From assembly GCA_027031325.1 (NCBI GenBank), contig JALVRI010000624.1:1-22279 (forward strand): DNA of 22,279 bases, written 5' to 3'. The stretch is from Desulfobacteraceae bacterium. GTDB lineage: Bacteria > Desulfobacterota > Desulfobacteria > Desulfobacterales > Desulfosarcinaceae. Shown here one piece after another: positions 16,033 to 22,279 of the stretch. The position numbers were made by a program, and so were the translations under genes. The number at the start of each line of letters is the position of its first letter. The first letter of the stretch is position 1. A model generated the notes under the pieces. That model had not been told where the DNA came from and searched no databases. It saw only the letters and a list, made by a program, of their open reading frames with translations.

Positions 16033-16784
16033 AGTTGCCGATTCTAGAGACGATCAATCTGGGACATCGTTTTGCAAACGGCCGTTGGGGGCTGAAGCAT
16101 ATAGATTTGAGGATCGATGAGGGGCAATTCGTGGTCATTGCCGGTGCCAACGGTTCAGGCAAGACAACCTTGTTGCGCCATTTCAACGGCTTGCTCTTGC
16201 CGACGTCGGGCCGGGTTCTGGTGGACGGCATCGAGGTAAGCAAGGATCTGTTGCGGGCACGCAAAATCGTCCAGATGGTTTTCCAGGACACAGAGAGCCA
16301 GATTGTGGGAGAAACCGTAAGGGATGAGGTGGCCTTCGGCCCTGAAAACCTGGGTCTGCCCCGCGATAAGATCAAGGCTCTGGTTGATAAGACCCTGGAG
16401 CAGACAGGACTGAAGTCCCTTAGTGACACAAGTCCCCACCTGCTTTCCGGCGGGGAAAAAAGGAGGCTTACCATCGCCGGGGTCCTGGCCATGAAGCCTC
16501 GCGTAGTCGTGCTGGACGAGCCATTTTCCAACCTGGATTACCCCGGCGTCAAAATGGTGTTGGAGCAGCTGCTTTGCCTCCACCGCCGTAAGATGACCAT
16601 CGTTTTGTGTACCCACGAGCTTGAAAAAGTGGTTGCCTACGCCCAGAGGCTGGTGGTCCTGAGTAAAGGGGAGATAGTTGCCGACGGGCAACCGGATAAG
16701 GTTATCGGTTCGGTTGAGCGATACGGCATCCATCCGCCGTGCAGCCTGAAATGTAAAGGTTGTCTGGAACCATGGCTGAGCTGA
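16029..16784 (+). CDS. bioM: Biotin ECF transporter ATPase BioM
   Basis: About 251-residue ECF-type ABC ATPase that powers BioY/BioN. Walker A GANGSGKT (39-46), the Q-loop and Q-helix MVFQDTESQIVGETVRDEVAFGPENLGL (83-110) typical of ECF ATPases, signature LSGGEKRRL (139-147), Walker B VVVLDEP (159-165) and the switch His196 in CTHELE are all present. No ATG is available at the right place. TTG at 16029 overlaps the bioY stop codon, and TTG at 16035 is the alternative. The C-terminus has three Cys in CSLKCKGC; BioM relatives often end in a Pro-Pro-Cys segment. The end overlaps bioN by 13 nt. Confidence 0.93.
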   Translation: MKLPILETINLGHRFANGRWGLKHIDLRIDEGQFVVIAGANGSGKTTLLRHFNGLLLPTSGRVLVDGIEVSKDLLRARKIVQMVFQDTESQIVGETVRDEVAFGPENLGLPRDKIKALVDKTLEQTGLKSLSDTSPHLLSGGEKRRLTIAGVLAMKPRVVVLDEPFSNLDYPGVKMVLEQLLCLHRRKMTIVLCTHELEKVVAYAQRLVVLSKGEIVADGQPDKVIGSVERYGIHPPCSLKCKGCLEPWLS

Positions 16785-17527
16785 GCATTTTTACTTACCG
16801 GCCACGGCCGGTCTGGATAGTTGATTGTGACCCGCGCATAAAGTTGGCAGCCCTGGCCGGCCTGAGTATTTGCAGCCTGGGAGCCGGATGGACTGCTCTG
16901 GCCCTGGTTACCGTGGTAACCTCCATCCTGTGGCTCAGACTGGTCCCGTCCCTAAGGGTTCTTTGGAACCAGACAAAATATTTCATATTCTTGTTGGCTC
17001 TGGTTGTCTTGGCCCGTGGATTGCTGACCCCGGGCCAAGTCCTGCTGGAATTGGGACCGCTTGATTTGACCGCTGAGGGTTTGGCTGGGGGAGGGTATAT
17101 CGCCTGGAGACTTTTGGTCATTGTTTGGTGGTCGATTATCCTGACCGCAACTACCGCTGCTGCGCAGATACGCAGCGCGGTAGCTTGGTTCTTGAGACCT
17201 GTGCCGCTGGTCAATGAAAAGGTGGTTGCCACCATGATCGGCCTGCTGGTCAGGTTCATTCCGGTCATTTTGCAACAGGTGCGGGAGACGATGGCGGCCC
17301 AGCAGGCACGGGCCGTGGCAGCTTCTAGCAATCCATTCAGGCGGGCGTTCAAACTCATCCTGCCGGTCGTCAGGCGGGTTTTCCTGTCGGCCGACCGCTT
17401 GGTTTGGGCCATGGAGGCCAGGTGTTTTACCCCTGATCGTCCATTTTACCATTTGGATCGTGGGCCTGCGGATTGGCTGCTTGCAAGCGGTGCCGTTGTA
17501 TTATGCGCCGCCTTGTTGCTTTCATGA
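16772..17527 (+). CDS. bioN: Biotin ECF transporter transmembrane subunit BioN (EcfT)
   Basis: 251-residue EcfT family scaffold that links the ATPase to BioY. Several hydrophobic helices occupy residues 25-130. The cytoplasmic coupling region has the two characteristic Ala-Arg motifs, QQARA near residue 175 and AMEARCF near 215; the second is usually Ala-Arg-Gly, here Ala-Arg-Cys. ATG at 16772 begins MAELSIFTYRPRP, inside the end of bioM, so translation is coupled. A single ATPase gene beside one EcfT and BioY indicates a dedicated biotin module rather than a shared group II ECF system. Confidence 0.92.
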   Translation: MAELSIFTYRPRPVWIVDCDPRIKLAALAGLSICSLGAGWTALALVTVVTSILWLRLVPSLRVLWNQTKYFIFLLALVVLARGLLTPGQVLLELGPLDLTAEGLAGGGYIAWRLLVIVWWSIILTATTAAAQIRSAVAWFLRPVPLVNEKVVATMIGLLVRFIPVILQQVRETMAAQQARAVAASSNPFRRAFKLILPVVRRVFLSADRLVWAMEARCFTPDRPFYHLDRGPADWLLASGAVVLCAALLLS

Positions 17528-17621
17528 ACCTTGCCGGGGTATACTTGGGGGCAAAAGGTCGGTCATTGGTCATGATTGAAAAATGCAGCGGCAACCTTCA
17601 AGGGGGCGGTACTCTTTTCGG

Positions 17622-17650
17622 TTGACAAAGCTTTTGAATGCGGTTAAATA
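17622..17650 (+). promoter_or_regulatory. Promoter of the tRNA-Lys/tRNA-Glu unit
   Basis: TTGACA (17622-17627) followed after 16-17 nt by TTAAATA (17644-17650). It ends 15 nt before the tRNA, so the start lies about 10 nt upstream of the mature 5' end. Confidence 0.7.
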
Positions 17651-17665
17651 GCTGACTTTCACTTC

Positions 17666-17741
17666 GGGCCGTTAACTCAGTCGGTAGAGTATCTGCCTTT
17701 TAAGCAGAGAGTCGCTGGTTCGAGCCCAGCACGGCCCACCA
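17666..17741 (+). tRNA. tRNA-Lys, anticodon UUU
   Basis: 76-nt tRNA with encoded CCA. Acceptor GGGCCGT/ACGGCCC, anticodon arm TCTGC/GCAGA with loop CTTTTAA giving anticodon TTT, T-arm GCTGG-TTCGAGC-CCAGC. It decodes AAA and AAG. It is cotranscribed with tRNA-Glu 20 nt downstream. Confidence 0.96.
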
Positions 17742-17761
17742 AAAATATTGGTTCAAGTTTC

Positions 17762-17839
17762 GTCCCCATCGTCTAGCCTGGCCCAGGACACCGGCCTTTC
17801 ACGCCGGCGACAGGGGTTCAAATCCCCTTGGGGACGCCA
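17762..17839 (+). tRNA. tRNA-Glu, anticodon UUC
   Basis: 78-nt tRNA with encoded CCA. Acceptor GTCCCCA/TGGGGAC, anticodon arm CCGGC/GCCGG with loop CTTTCAC giving anticodon TTC, T-arm GGGG-TTCAAAT-CCCC. Glu-tRNA made on this tRNA is also the precursor used by the C5 heme pathway that HemL serves. Confidence 0.96.
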
Positions 17840-17849
17840 TACCTATCAG

Positions 17850-17884
17850 GCAAAAGCCTCCGCAGCCGTTGCGGGGGCTTTTGC
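17850..17884 (+). terminator. Strong terminator after tRNA-Glu
   Basis: GCAAAAGCC-T-CCGCA and TGCGG-G-GGCTTTTGC form a 15-bp stem with a 5-nt loop. TATCAG (17844-17849) and CTGATA (17887-17892) extend it outward. It begins 11 nt after the tRNA. The T-run is inside the stem, so it may work in both directions. Confidence 0.75.
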
Positions 17885-18030
17885 ATCTGATAACAGCCGC
17901 CCGGCTGTGTCTGACTGTGCTTACGATCGGCTTTGCTGTTTTTTTGTTCGCAGCCTTTTGAAGATCCTTTGCCTTGTGGCTTGGAAACGGGGACAAGAGC
18001 AGATCTGTGGATTTTGATGTTGCCGAAGAT

Positions 18031-18046
18031 CGGCATGTAATTTGCT
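18031..18046 (+). promoter_or_regulatory. Candidate sigma-54 promoter before the AAA ATPase gene
   Basis: CGGCATGTAATTTGCT matches TGGCACGNNNNTTGCW at GGCA, G and TTGCT with correct GG-N10-GC spacing; the first T and the C are different. The predicted start is near 18057, giving a leader of about 115 nt. A sigma-70-like pair, TTGGAA-N18-TATCTT (18124-18153), is the alternative. Confidence 0.45.
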
Positions 18047-18053
18047 TTGAATT

Positions 18054-18082
18054 CTAGGGGCGGGTTTAAAACCTGCCCCTAG
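18054..18082. repeat. Near-perfect palindrome at the predicted leader start
   Basis: CTAGGGGC and GCCCCTAG pair over 8 bp, and the inner bases (GGGTTT/AAACCT) extend the stem by about 6 more pairs with one G-U, leaving almost no loop. As DNA it is a palindromic site; as RNA it would be a very stable hairpin. It has no T-run, so it is not an obvious terminator. Confidence 0.55.
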
Positions 18083-18140
18083 ATGGGAAACGGTCCGGTG
18101 CCAAGGGATATTTTCCCATCGCCTTGGAAGTTATGGGAAA
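18082..18140. repeat. Inverted and direct repeats in the ATPase leader
   Basis: ATGGGAAA (18083-18090), its complement TTTCCCAT (18112-18119) and a second ATGGGAAA (18133-18140) alternate, so the middle copy can pair with either flank but not both. A second pair, CCAAGG (18101-18106) and CCTTGG (18122-18127), is interleaved. This could be an RNA switch or a repressor/activator binding array on DNA. Confidence 0.5.
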
Positions 18141-18171
18141 GAGACTGTATCTTTAAATATACTGGAAGATC

Positions 18172-18912
18172 ATGGAACTGCACAAACTAAAATCCGGATC
18201 CGGGGGCAAAGGCCCGTTTTCGTCCGGGTCGTCTGCCAGATCAAGCAAAGCAGCAGCAGCCATCCCGGCCGCCGGCTGGAATCAATTCTTCCAGACCCCC
18301 TTGCTGTCCCAGCAGTTGAAAGCCTTGCTCCAGTTGGTTGGAGCAGATAAATTTCTTGGTATTGTGATCGGCGAAAAAGGCAGCGGCAAGACCACCTTGA
18401 TGCGCCGTTTGATGGTACTCGACCCTTCGCCGTGGTGCAAGGCAAGGCTTGCCTTCAAGTTTGAACGTGGCACATCCGGCCGGCTGGCAGGTCTTGACCG
18501 GCGGCAGGTTGCCCTGGCAAAAGATGAAAGCCGACTGCCGGCCATACTTTTCGATGACGCCCAGCGATTGTCCTGGCCCGAGCTGAAGTTCCTGGTACGT
18601 TGCATATGGCCCCGGAAAGGCCACGGCCGTTTGCGAGGGATCGTTTTTTTTGCAACCCCTGATATCCGTCCATCTAGTGTGAGGATGATGGACCTTGCTC
18701 CAACCAATGCGTTTGTAAGGCAAATCAACCTGAACCCTCTTACCGAGGAACAAACCGCCTCTTATCTCCGTCATCGGCTGAGCAGTTCTGAGGCAACCCG
18801 ACCCCTTAATTTAAGCCGCCGCCGGATCAAGCGAATCTACCGTCTTTCAGGCGGCCTTCCGGGCTTGATCGAAAAGGCCGCCGATGAACAATTGATCCAG
18901 GCCGGCTACTGA
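18172..18912 (+). CDS. ExeA/TniB-like AAA ATPase, function unknown
   Basis: 246-residue P-loop ATPase. Residues 8-32 are low complexity (Gly, Ser, Ala, Lys). The ATPase core follows with Walker A GEKGSGKTT (67-75), Walker B PAILFDDAQ (123-131) and a C-terminal helical part PLTEEQTASYLRHRL plus IKRIYRLSGGLPGLIEKAADEQL. This layout matches the ExeA/GspA, MshM, DamX-N and TniB group, which use FDDAQ or FDEAQ and LTEEE..YI..RL. It lacks the membrane and peptidoglycan-binding C-terminal domains of ExeA and DamX. No secretion, pilus or transposase gene is adjacent, so the partner is unknown. GGAAG lies 3 nt before the ATG. The nearby response regulator is 104 nt downstream. Confidence 0.8.
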   Translation: MELHKLKSGSGGKGPFSSGSSARSSKAAAAIPAAGWNQFFQTPLLSQQLKALLQLVGADKFLGIVIGEKGSGKTTLMRRLMVLDPSPWCKARLAFKFERGTSGRLAGLDRRQVALAKDESRLPAILFDDAQRLSWPELKFLVRCIWPRKGHGRLRGIVFFATPDIRPSSVRMMDLAPTNAFVRQINLNPLTEEQTASYLRHRLSSSEATRPLNLSRRRIKRIYRLSGGLPGLIEKAADEQLIQAGY

Positions 18913-19016
18913 TTCCAACCTGGGATTGAACACCTGCCAATAATATGGTTTAAACAGGTATTTTTGTCGATTGCCTGCCGGATGTCGGTCTTGGCTGAAA
19001 TGGTGGGGATAAGTCG

Positions 19017-20366
19017 ATGGAACAACAAATTGTGATTGTCGACGACGATCCGGTTACCATCAAGCGCCTGAGAAGGGTACTGGAAAAGTGCGGCTATCGG
19101 GTGGCGGCTTTCACCAGTTGCCAACGTGCCCTTGATCACATCGCAAAAGCAGGCGCAGACCTGGTAATCAGCGATGTCAAGATGCCCGTCATGGACGGCA
19201 TGGAGTTTATGAACCGCATTCGCAGCCGCTTTGCCAATGTGGAGATAATCCTGATAACCGGTTACGCTTCTTTGGACGGTGCCGTTGAGGCAACCAAGGA
19301 AGGGGCATTCTATTACCTGGCCAAGCCTTTTTCGCCCGGCCAGATCCGGGCCCTGGTTGCAAAGGCCTTGGAGATGCACAGCAGTCGGCTTGAGGCCCTC
19401 CGAATGGCAAACACCAAAGGTGAGGGCATGGAATTCCCGGTAATAATCGGAAAGAGTCCGCTAATCCGTCAAGTGGAAGCGACAATTGCCCAGATTGCTC
19501 CCACGGACTGCAACGTGTTGATAACAGGGGATTCCGGCACCGGCAAAGAACTGGTGGCAAAGGCTATTCATGCCGCCAGCCATCGAGCCAAGGGGCCCTT
19601 TGTGGCATTCAATTGCGGAGCCCTGAGCGAAAGCCTCATCGACAACGAACTTTTCGGACATGAAAAGGGGGCCTACACCGGGGCCGATGAAAACTGCGCA
19701 GGCCTGCTGGAAGAAGCCGACGGCGGTACAATCTTTCTTGATGAAATCGGGGAGATGCCGCCTTCCATGCAGGTCAAACTCCTTAGGGTCCTCCAGGAAA
19801 AAGAGTTGATCAGGGTGGGCGGTCGCAAACCGATCCGGATCGATGTGAGGGTGGTTTCGGCTACGGCCAAAGACCTGAAGGTTGCCGCCGCCGAGGGAAC
19901 CTTCCGCAAAGATCTTTTTTACCGGGTCAACGTGGTCAACATCCATCTGCCCAATCTTTGCGAGCGCAAAGAAGACATTCCCCTTTTGGCCTATCACATT
20001 CTCAACGATCTGCGCAGGCGCGGGGGAAGGGAAGTTGACGCCATCTCCCAGAAGGCGATGGATTTGCTGACCAACTATGCCTTTCCCGGTAATGTCCGGG
20101 AGCTTGAAAATATCCTCTTGAGAGCTGCGGCAATCTGCAAGGGCCGCACCATCGGGGTCGGTGACCTGCCAAGTGACCTTGTGGAACTGGAACTGCACGC
20201 CTACAAGCGGCCGGAAAACAGCTTGATGACCCTTAGCGAGCTGGAACAAGATTACATTGCCCACGTGCTTAAGCTTACCGGTGGCGTTCGTACCAAGGCT
20301 GCCAGGATCCTGGGTATCGACCGGGCCTCCTTGTGGAGAAAAATGAAAAAATACGGTTTGACCTGA
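19017..20366 (+). CDS. NtrC-type sigma-54-dependent response regulator
   Basis: 449-residue regulator. The receiver domain (1-120) has the acidic pocket Asp9-11, phospho-acceptor Asp53 in ISDVKMPVMDG, Thr81 and Lys103, so it should be phosphorylated by a histidine kinase. The sigma-54 AAA+ domain (about 142-375) has Walker A GDSGTGKE (170-177), GAYTGA (217-222, the common Phe-to-Tyr variant), Walker B GTIFLDEIGE (236-245) and FPGNVRELEN. The C-terminal Fis helix-turn-helix is VRTKAARILGIDRASLWRKMKKYG. No histidine kinase is in the window. Dyads and a sigma-54 promoter directly downstream suggest it controls the following usp-SLC13 genes. Confidence 0.95.
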   Translation: MEQQIVIVDDDPVTIKRLRRVLEKCGYRVAAFTSCQRALDHIAKAGADLVISDVKMPVMDGMEFMNRIRSRFANVEIILITGYASLDGAVEATKEGAFYYLAKPFSPGQIRALVAKALEMHSSRLEALRMANTKGEGMEFPVIIGKSPLIRQVEATIAQIAPTDCNVLITGDSGTGKELVAKAIHAASHRAKGPFVAFNCGALSESLIDNELFGHEKGAYTGADENCAGLLEEADGGTIFLDEIGEMPPSMQVKLLRVLQEKELIRVGGRKPIRIDVRVVSATAKDLKVAAAEGTFRKDLFYRVNVVNIHLPNLCERKEDIPLLAYHILNDLRRRGGREVDAISQKAMDLLTNYAFPGNVRELENILLRAAAICKGRTIGVGDLPSDLVELELHAYKRPENSLMTLSELEQDYIAHVLKLTGGVRTKAARILGIDRASLWRKMKKYGLT

Positions 20367-20412
20367 CCGCGGTCCAACCCATATCCATTATGATGCAATA
20401 ACGAGCGATATA

Positions 20413-20427
20413 GATGCATATTGCAAC
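20413..20427 (+). promoter_or_regulatory. Candidate enhancer dyad, copy 1
   Basis: GATGCATATTGCAAC, an imperfect palindrome (GnTGCA-N3-TGCAnC) centred about 180 bp upstream of the predicted sigma-54 start near 20600. A half site GATGCAATA lies just upstream (20392-20400). Confidence 0.6.
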
Positions 20428-20482
20428 AAATTGGTCCAGCATAGGTTTTGGGGCCGGGATGCGGACCCGGTCCCTGGCTATG

Positions 20483-20497
20483 GTTGCAAATTGCATC
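20483..20497 (-). promoter_or_regulatory. Candidate enhancer dyad, copy 2
   Basis: On the minus strand GATGCAATTTGCAAC, identical to copy 1 at 13 of 15 positions and oppositely oriented. It is centred about 110 bp upstream of the predicted sigma-54 start and 70 bp from copy 1. Confidence 0.6.
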
Positions 20498-20529
20498 ACC
20501 ACGTTCCCCGCCAGATAAATACTCCTGTG

Positions 20530-20557
20530 TTTAAATTTCTTATAAATTCAGTATAAA
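20530..20557 (+). promoter_or_regulatory. AT-rich segment with sigma-70-like boxes
   Basis: TTTAAA (20530-20535), 16-nt spacer, TATAAA (20552-20557). It could be a second promoter for usp. Alternatively, this AT-rich stretch between enhancer and sigma-54 promoter could be a bendable or IHF-bound region. Confidence 0.3.
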
Positions 20558-20573
20558 AGCGATTGTTGAAGCT

Positions 20574-20589
20574 TGGCAAGCCTTTTGCC
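20574..20589 (+). promoter_or_regulatory. Sigma-54 (-24/-12) promoter before usp
   Basis: TGGCAAGCCTTTTGCC matches TGGCACGNNNNTTGCW at TGGCA, G and TTGC with exact GG-N10-GC spacing. The predicted start is near 20600, 19 nt before the usp ATG, leaving just room for the GGGAGG ribosome binding site. Confidence 0.7.
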
Positions 20590-20618
20590 TATGTTGGTTG
20601 CCTGGGAGGAAAAGGTCA

Positions 20619-21047
20619 ATGTTTCGCAATATCCTGCTAGTTTTTGAAAATGAAACAATCTGTTCCGAGGCCGTGACTTACGCCAGGGAGTTTGCCATAC
20701 GTATGGATTGCCAGGTGACCTTTTTGATGCTGGTTGCCATGGCTTTCGCCGGTCGTACCTTGTTGGGGTCCCAGCGCAATGCCCTCCATAAAATCGAAAG
20801 CCGGGTGGCAAAGCAGCTATCTACTTGTTCAGAAAATTTCATCCAGGAAGGTATTGAAGTTACTTCAGCCCTGCGGGTGGGTGATCCAGCCCAGGAGATG
20901 CTCAAATTTTTGGCCGACCGGCCGCCTTTTCACGCTGTTGTTTGGGGCAGCAGCCAGGAACTGCCGGGCAAAGGGCACTGGATAAACCGGGTTACCGGGA
21001 CCCTTGAGTGTCCTTTGCTGACTGTCAGTCGCAAGACGGCTTCGTGA
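20619..21047 (+). CDS. Universal stress protein (UspA-like)
   Basis: 142-residue single Usp domain. It starts MFRNILLVFENETICSEAVTYAREFA, the usual first strand and helix, and has the middle segment ALRVGDPAQEMLKFLADRPPFHAVVWGSS. The nucleotide motif usually written G-x2-G-x9-G(S/T) is not well kept: the segment reads WGSSQELPGKGHWINRVTGTLE, so ATP binding is uncertain. ATG at 20619 has GGGAGG upstream. It is the first gene after the sigma-54 promoter and is followed 72 nt later by the SLC13 transporter, a pairing that suggests a regulatory subunit or stress-linked partner for the transporter. Confidence 0.85.
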   Translation: MFRNILLVFENETICSEAVTYAREFAIRMDCQVTFLMLVAMAFAGRTLLGSQRNALHKIESRVAKQLSTCSENFIQEGIEVTSALRVGDPAQEMLKFLADRPPFHAVVWGSSQELPGKGHWINRVTGTLECPLLTVSRKTAS

Positions 21048-21119
21048 AAGCGGAAGGGATTTCATGCCTGACGTTCTTCAGGTTTTGTATTGACGGACAC
21101 ACAAACGGATGGAGTGCTT

Positions 21120-22279
21120 ATGGAACCTTTGACGACTGAAATGATCTTGGTCATGCTGATGATCGGGGTGGCGATTTTCCTCTTCATAGTGGAGTGGGTC
21201 AGAGTGGATGTGGTTGCCATTCTGATGATGGTTGTCCTTCCCTTGTTGCATCTTGTAACACCCAAGGAGGCCTTTATCGGCTTGAGCAGCAATGCGGTGG
21301 TTTCGATCATTGCGGTGATCATCATCGGCGCCGGGCTGGATCGCACCGGACTTATCAATAACCTGGTGACCCCGGTAATGAAGATCGCGGGCAAGAGCGC
21401 CTCGAGGGTGATTATCGCCATCTCCATTACGGTGGCCGGCATTTCCAGTTTCATGCAAAATATCGGGGCGGCGGCCCTTTTTCTGCCGGCCATTCAACGT
21501 ATCAGCAAGATGCAAAAAATTCCCTTGAGCCGTTTGCTGATGCCTATTGGCTTCAGTGCAATCTTGGGCGGAACCATCACCCTGGTGGGCTGTAGTCCTC
21601 TCATTTTGCTCAATGACCTGCTGGCACCTTTCAATCTGGAGCCCTTCGGCCTTTTCGACGTGACACCGATCGGTCTGGCGTTGGTGGCAAGCGGTATCGC
21701 CTGCTTTGTTTTGCTCGGTCGCTGGATTCTGCCCAGGGGAGATGAAAGCAGCAGTGATGATAAGCCGGCCGGTCAATTCGATTCACAACAGGTAAGCGAC
21801 GTGGGGCACCTTTTTGAACTGACCACTCCCGAAGACTTCACCCATTACCGGGATCCGATCCTGGTCAAGGACCTGCTGGAAAGGTACCTTTGCAATGTCG
21901 TGGCCATCACCGAGCCTCCTGATTTCAAGGTTGTCTCTCCTGAACCGGAGAAGGAGGTCCACTCCGGAATCGAACTGGTGGTCTACGGCAAGGAAGAGGA
22001 TGTCAGGCGGATGGCCGAAGAGGAAGGGATGATCCTCAAGGACAGGCTCGAAATATACAGGACCGAGGTAGATGCGTCCGTTTCCGGAAGAGTCGATGCG
22101 GTAGTCGCCCCCAGGTCGTACCTGATAGGCAAGACCCTGCAGGAATTGAACTTCCAGGATCGGTTTCGGGTGACACCCCTTGCCATCTATCGCCAGGAAG
22201 AAACCTTTCGTTCCGAAATCCACGATATACCGCTGCAGGTAGGGGACGTGCTGTGCCTTTTCGGTACCTGGAAACGTTT
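21120..22279 (+). CDS. SLC13/DASS family permease with RCK_C domains (partial)
   Basis: The first 386 residues of a protein that continues beyond the window. Six or more hydrophobic segments (about 8-26, 29-47, 58-76, 96-125, 137-168 and 178-200) form the N-terminal transport half. They include SFMQNIGAAALFLP and GGTITLVGCSPLILLND in the places of the substrate- and sodium-site loops of SLC13. Then comes a cytoplasmic part with one or two RCK_C (TrkA_C) domains; the clearer runs from about 332 (RSYLIGKTLQELNF) to VGDVLCLFGT. The second membrane half should follow. Substrate is unknown: dicarboxylate, sulfate or another anion. GGAG lies 6 nt before the ATG. It is probably cotranscribed with usp. 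Confidence 0.85.
   Translation, partial: MEPLTTEMILVMLMIGVAIFLFIVEWVRVDVVAILMMVVLPLLHLVTPKEAFIGLSSNAVVSIIAVIIIGAGLDRTGLINNLVTPVMKIAGKSASRVIIAISITVAGISSFMQNIGAAALFLPAIQRISKMQKIPLSRLLMPIGFSAILGGTITLVGCSPLILLNDLLAPFNLEPFGLFDVTPIGLALVASGIACFVLLGRWILPRGDESSSDDKPAGQFDSQQVSDVGHLFELTTPEDFTHYRDPILVKDLLERYLCNVVAITEPPDFKVVSPEPEKEVHSGIELVVYGKEEDVRRMAEEEGMILKDRLEIYRTEVDASVSGRVDAVVAPRSYLIGKTLQELNFQDRFRVTPLAIYRQEETFRSEIHDIPLQVGDVLCLFGTWKR

Noticed and set aside
18082..18127. H-type pseudoknot from the interleaved GATGGGAAA/TTTCCCATC and CCAAGG/CCTTGG pairs
   Set aside because: Only 1 nt would have to span a 9-bp stem, which is sterically implausible. Alternative pairing is kept as the hypothesis.
20475..20490. 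TGGCTATGGTTGC downstream of the response regulator, like a -24/-12 element
   Set aside because: GG-to-GC spacing is only 8 nt, and the TTGC belongs to an enhancer dyad. The element at 20574-20589 fits far better.
21064..21093. Nine-codon reading frame (MPDVLQVLY) before the SLC13 gene
   Set aside because: It has no clear ribosome binding site or family resemblance, and such short frames occur by chance.

Overview
The window looks like ordinary chromosome from a Gram-negative bacterium, most likely a member of the Desulfobacterota (former Deltaproteobacteria). The order rpsF-rpsR-DUF2232-rplI-dnaB without ssb, a long HflX, Mpl-type murein recycling, C5-pathway HemL, several sigma-54 activators and a BirA box of the kind known from many bacteria all fit this. 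The lineage is inferred from gene content only. I see no insertion sequence, prophage, CRISPR array or plasmid function.

Layout. Positions 16-5387 (minus strand) form a ribosome/replication operon: rpsF, rpsR, a DUF2232 membrane protein, rplI, dnaB and hflX, driven by a TTGACA promoter and preceded by two leader hairpins. Upstream lies a single tRNA-Lys(CUU) with its own promoter and terminator. Next come a Tpt1/KptA-like protein that has lost its catalytic residues (minus), then hemL (plus). A 378-base noncoding stretch with repeat-like motifs and a good terminator follows. Positions 8524-12572 (minus) hold a sirtuin, a GAF-AAA-Fis sigma-54 activator, a small unknown (possibly PilZ-like) protein and an M23 peptidase. 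From 12832 on everything is on the plus strand: mpl, birA plus the biotin ECF transporter bioY-bioM-bioN, tRNA-Lys(UUU), tRNA-Glu(UUC), an ExeA-like AAA ATPase, an NtrC-type response regulator, a universal stress protein, and an SLC13 transporter with RCK_C domains that runs off the window.

How the parts fit. The most interesting theme is sigma-54 control. Three -24/-12 elements with the correct GG-N10-GC spacing lie in intergenic regions. One is just downstream of the GAF-type activator, in front of the small unknown gene and the M23 peptidase. One is just downstream of the NtrC-type regulator, in front of usp-SLC13. It is preceded by two oppositely oriented copies of a 15-bp dyad, GATGCAwwTTGCAAC, about 110 and 180 bp upstream of the predicted start, as expected for an enhancer. 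A weaker one precedes the AAA ATPase, whose leader has repeats capable of mutually exclusive pairing. A second clear circuit is biotin: a dyad GTTAACC-N14-GGTTAAC directly upstream of birA matches a BirA operator and probably controls birA-bioYMN.

All functional assignments rest on motifs read by eye; no database search was run.
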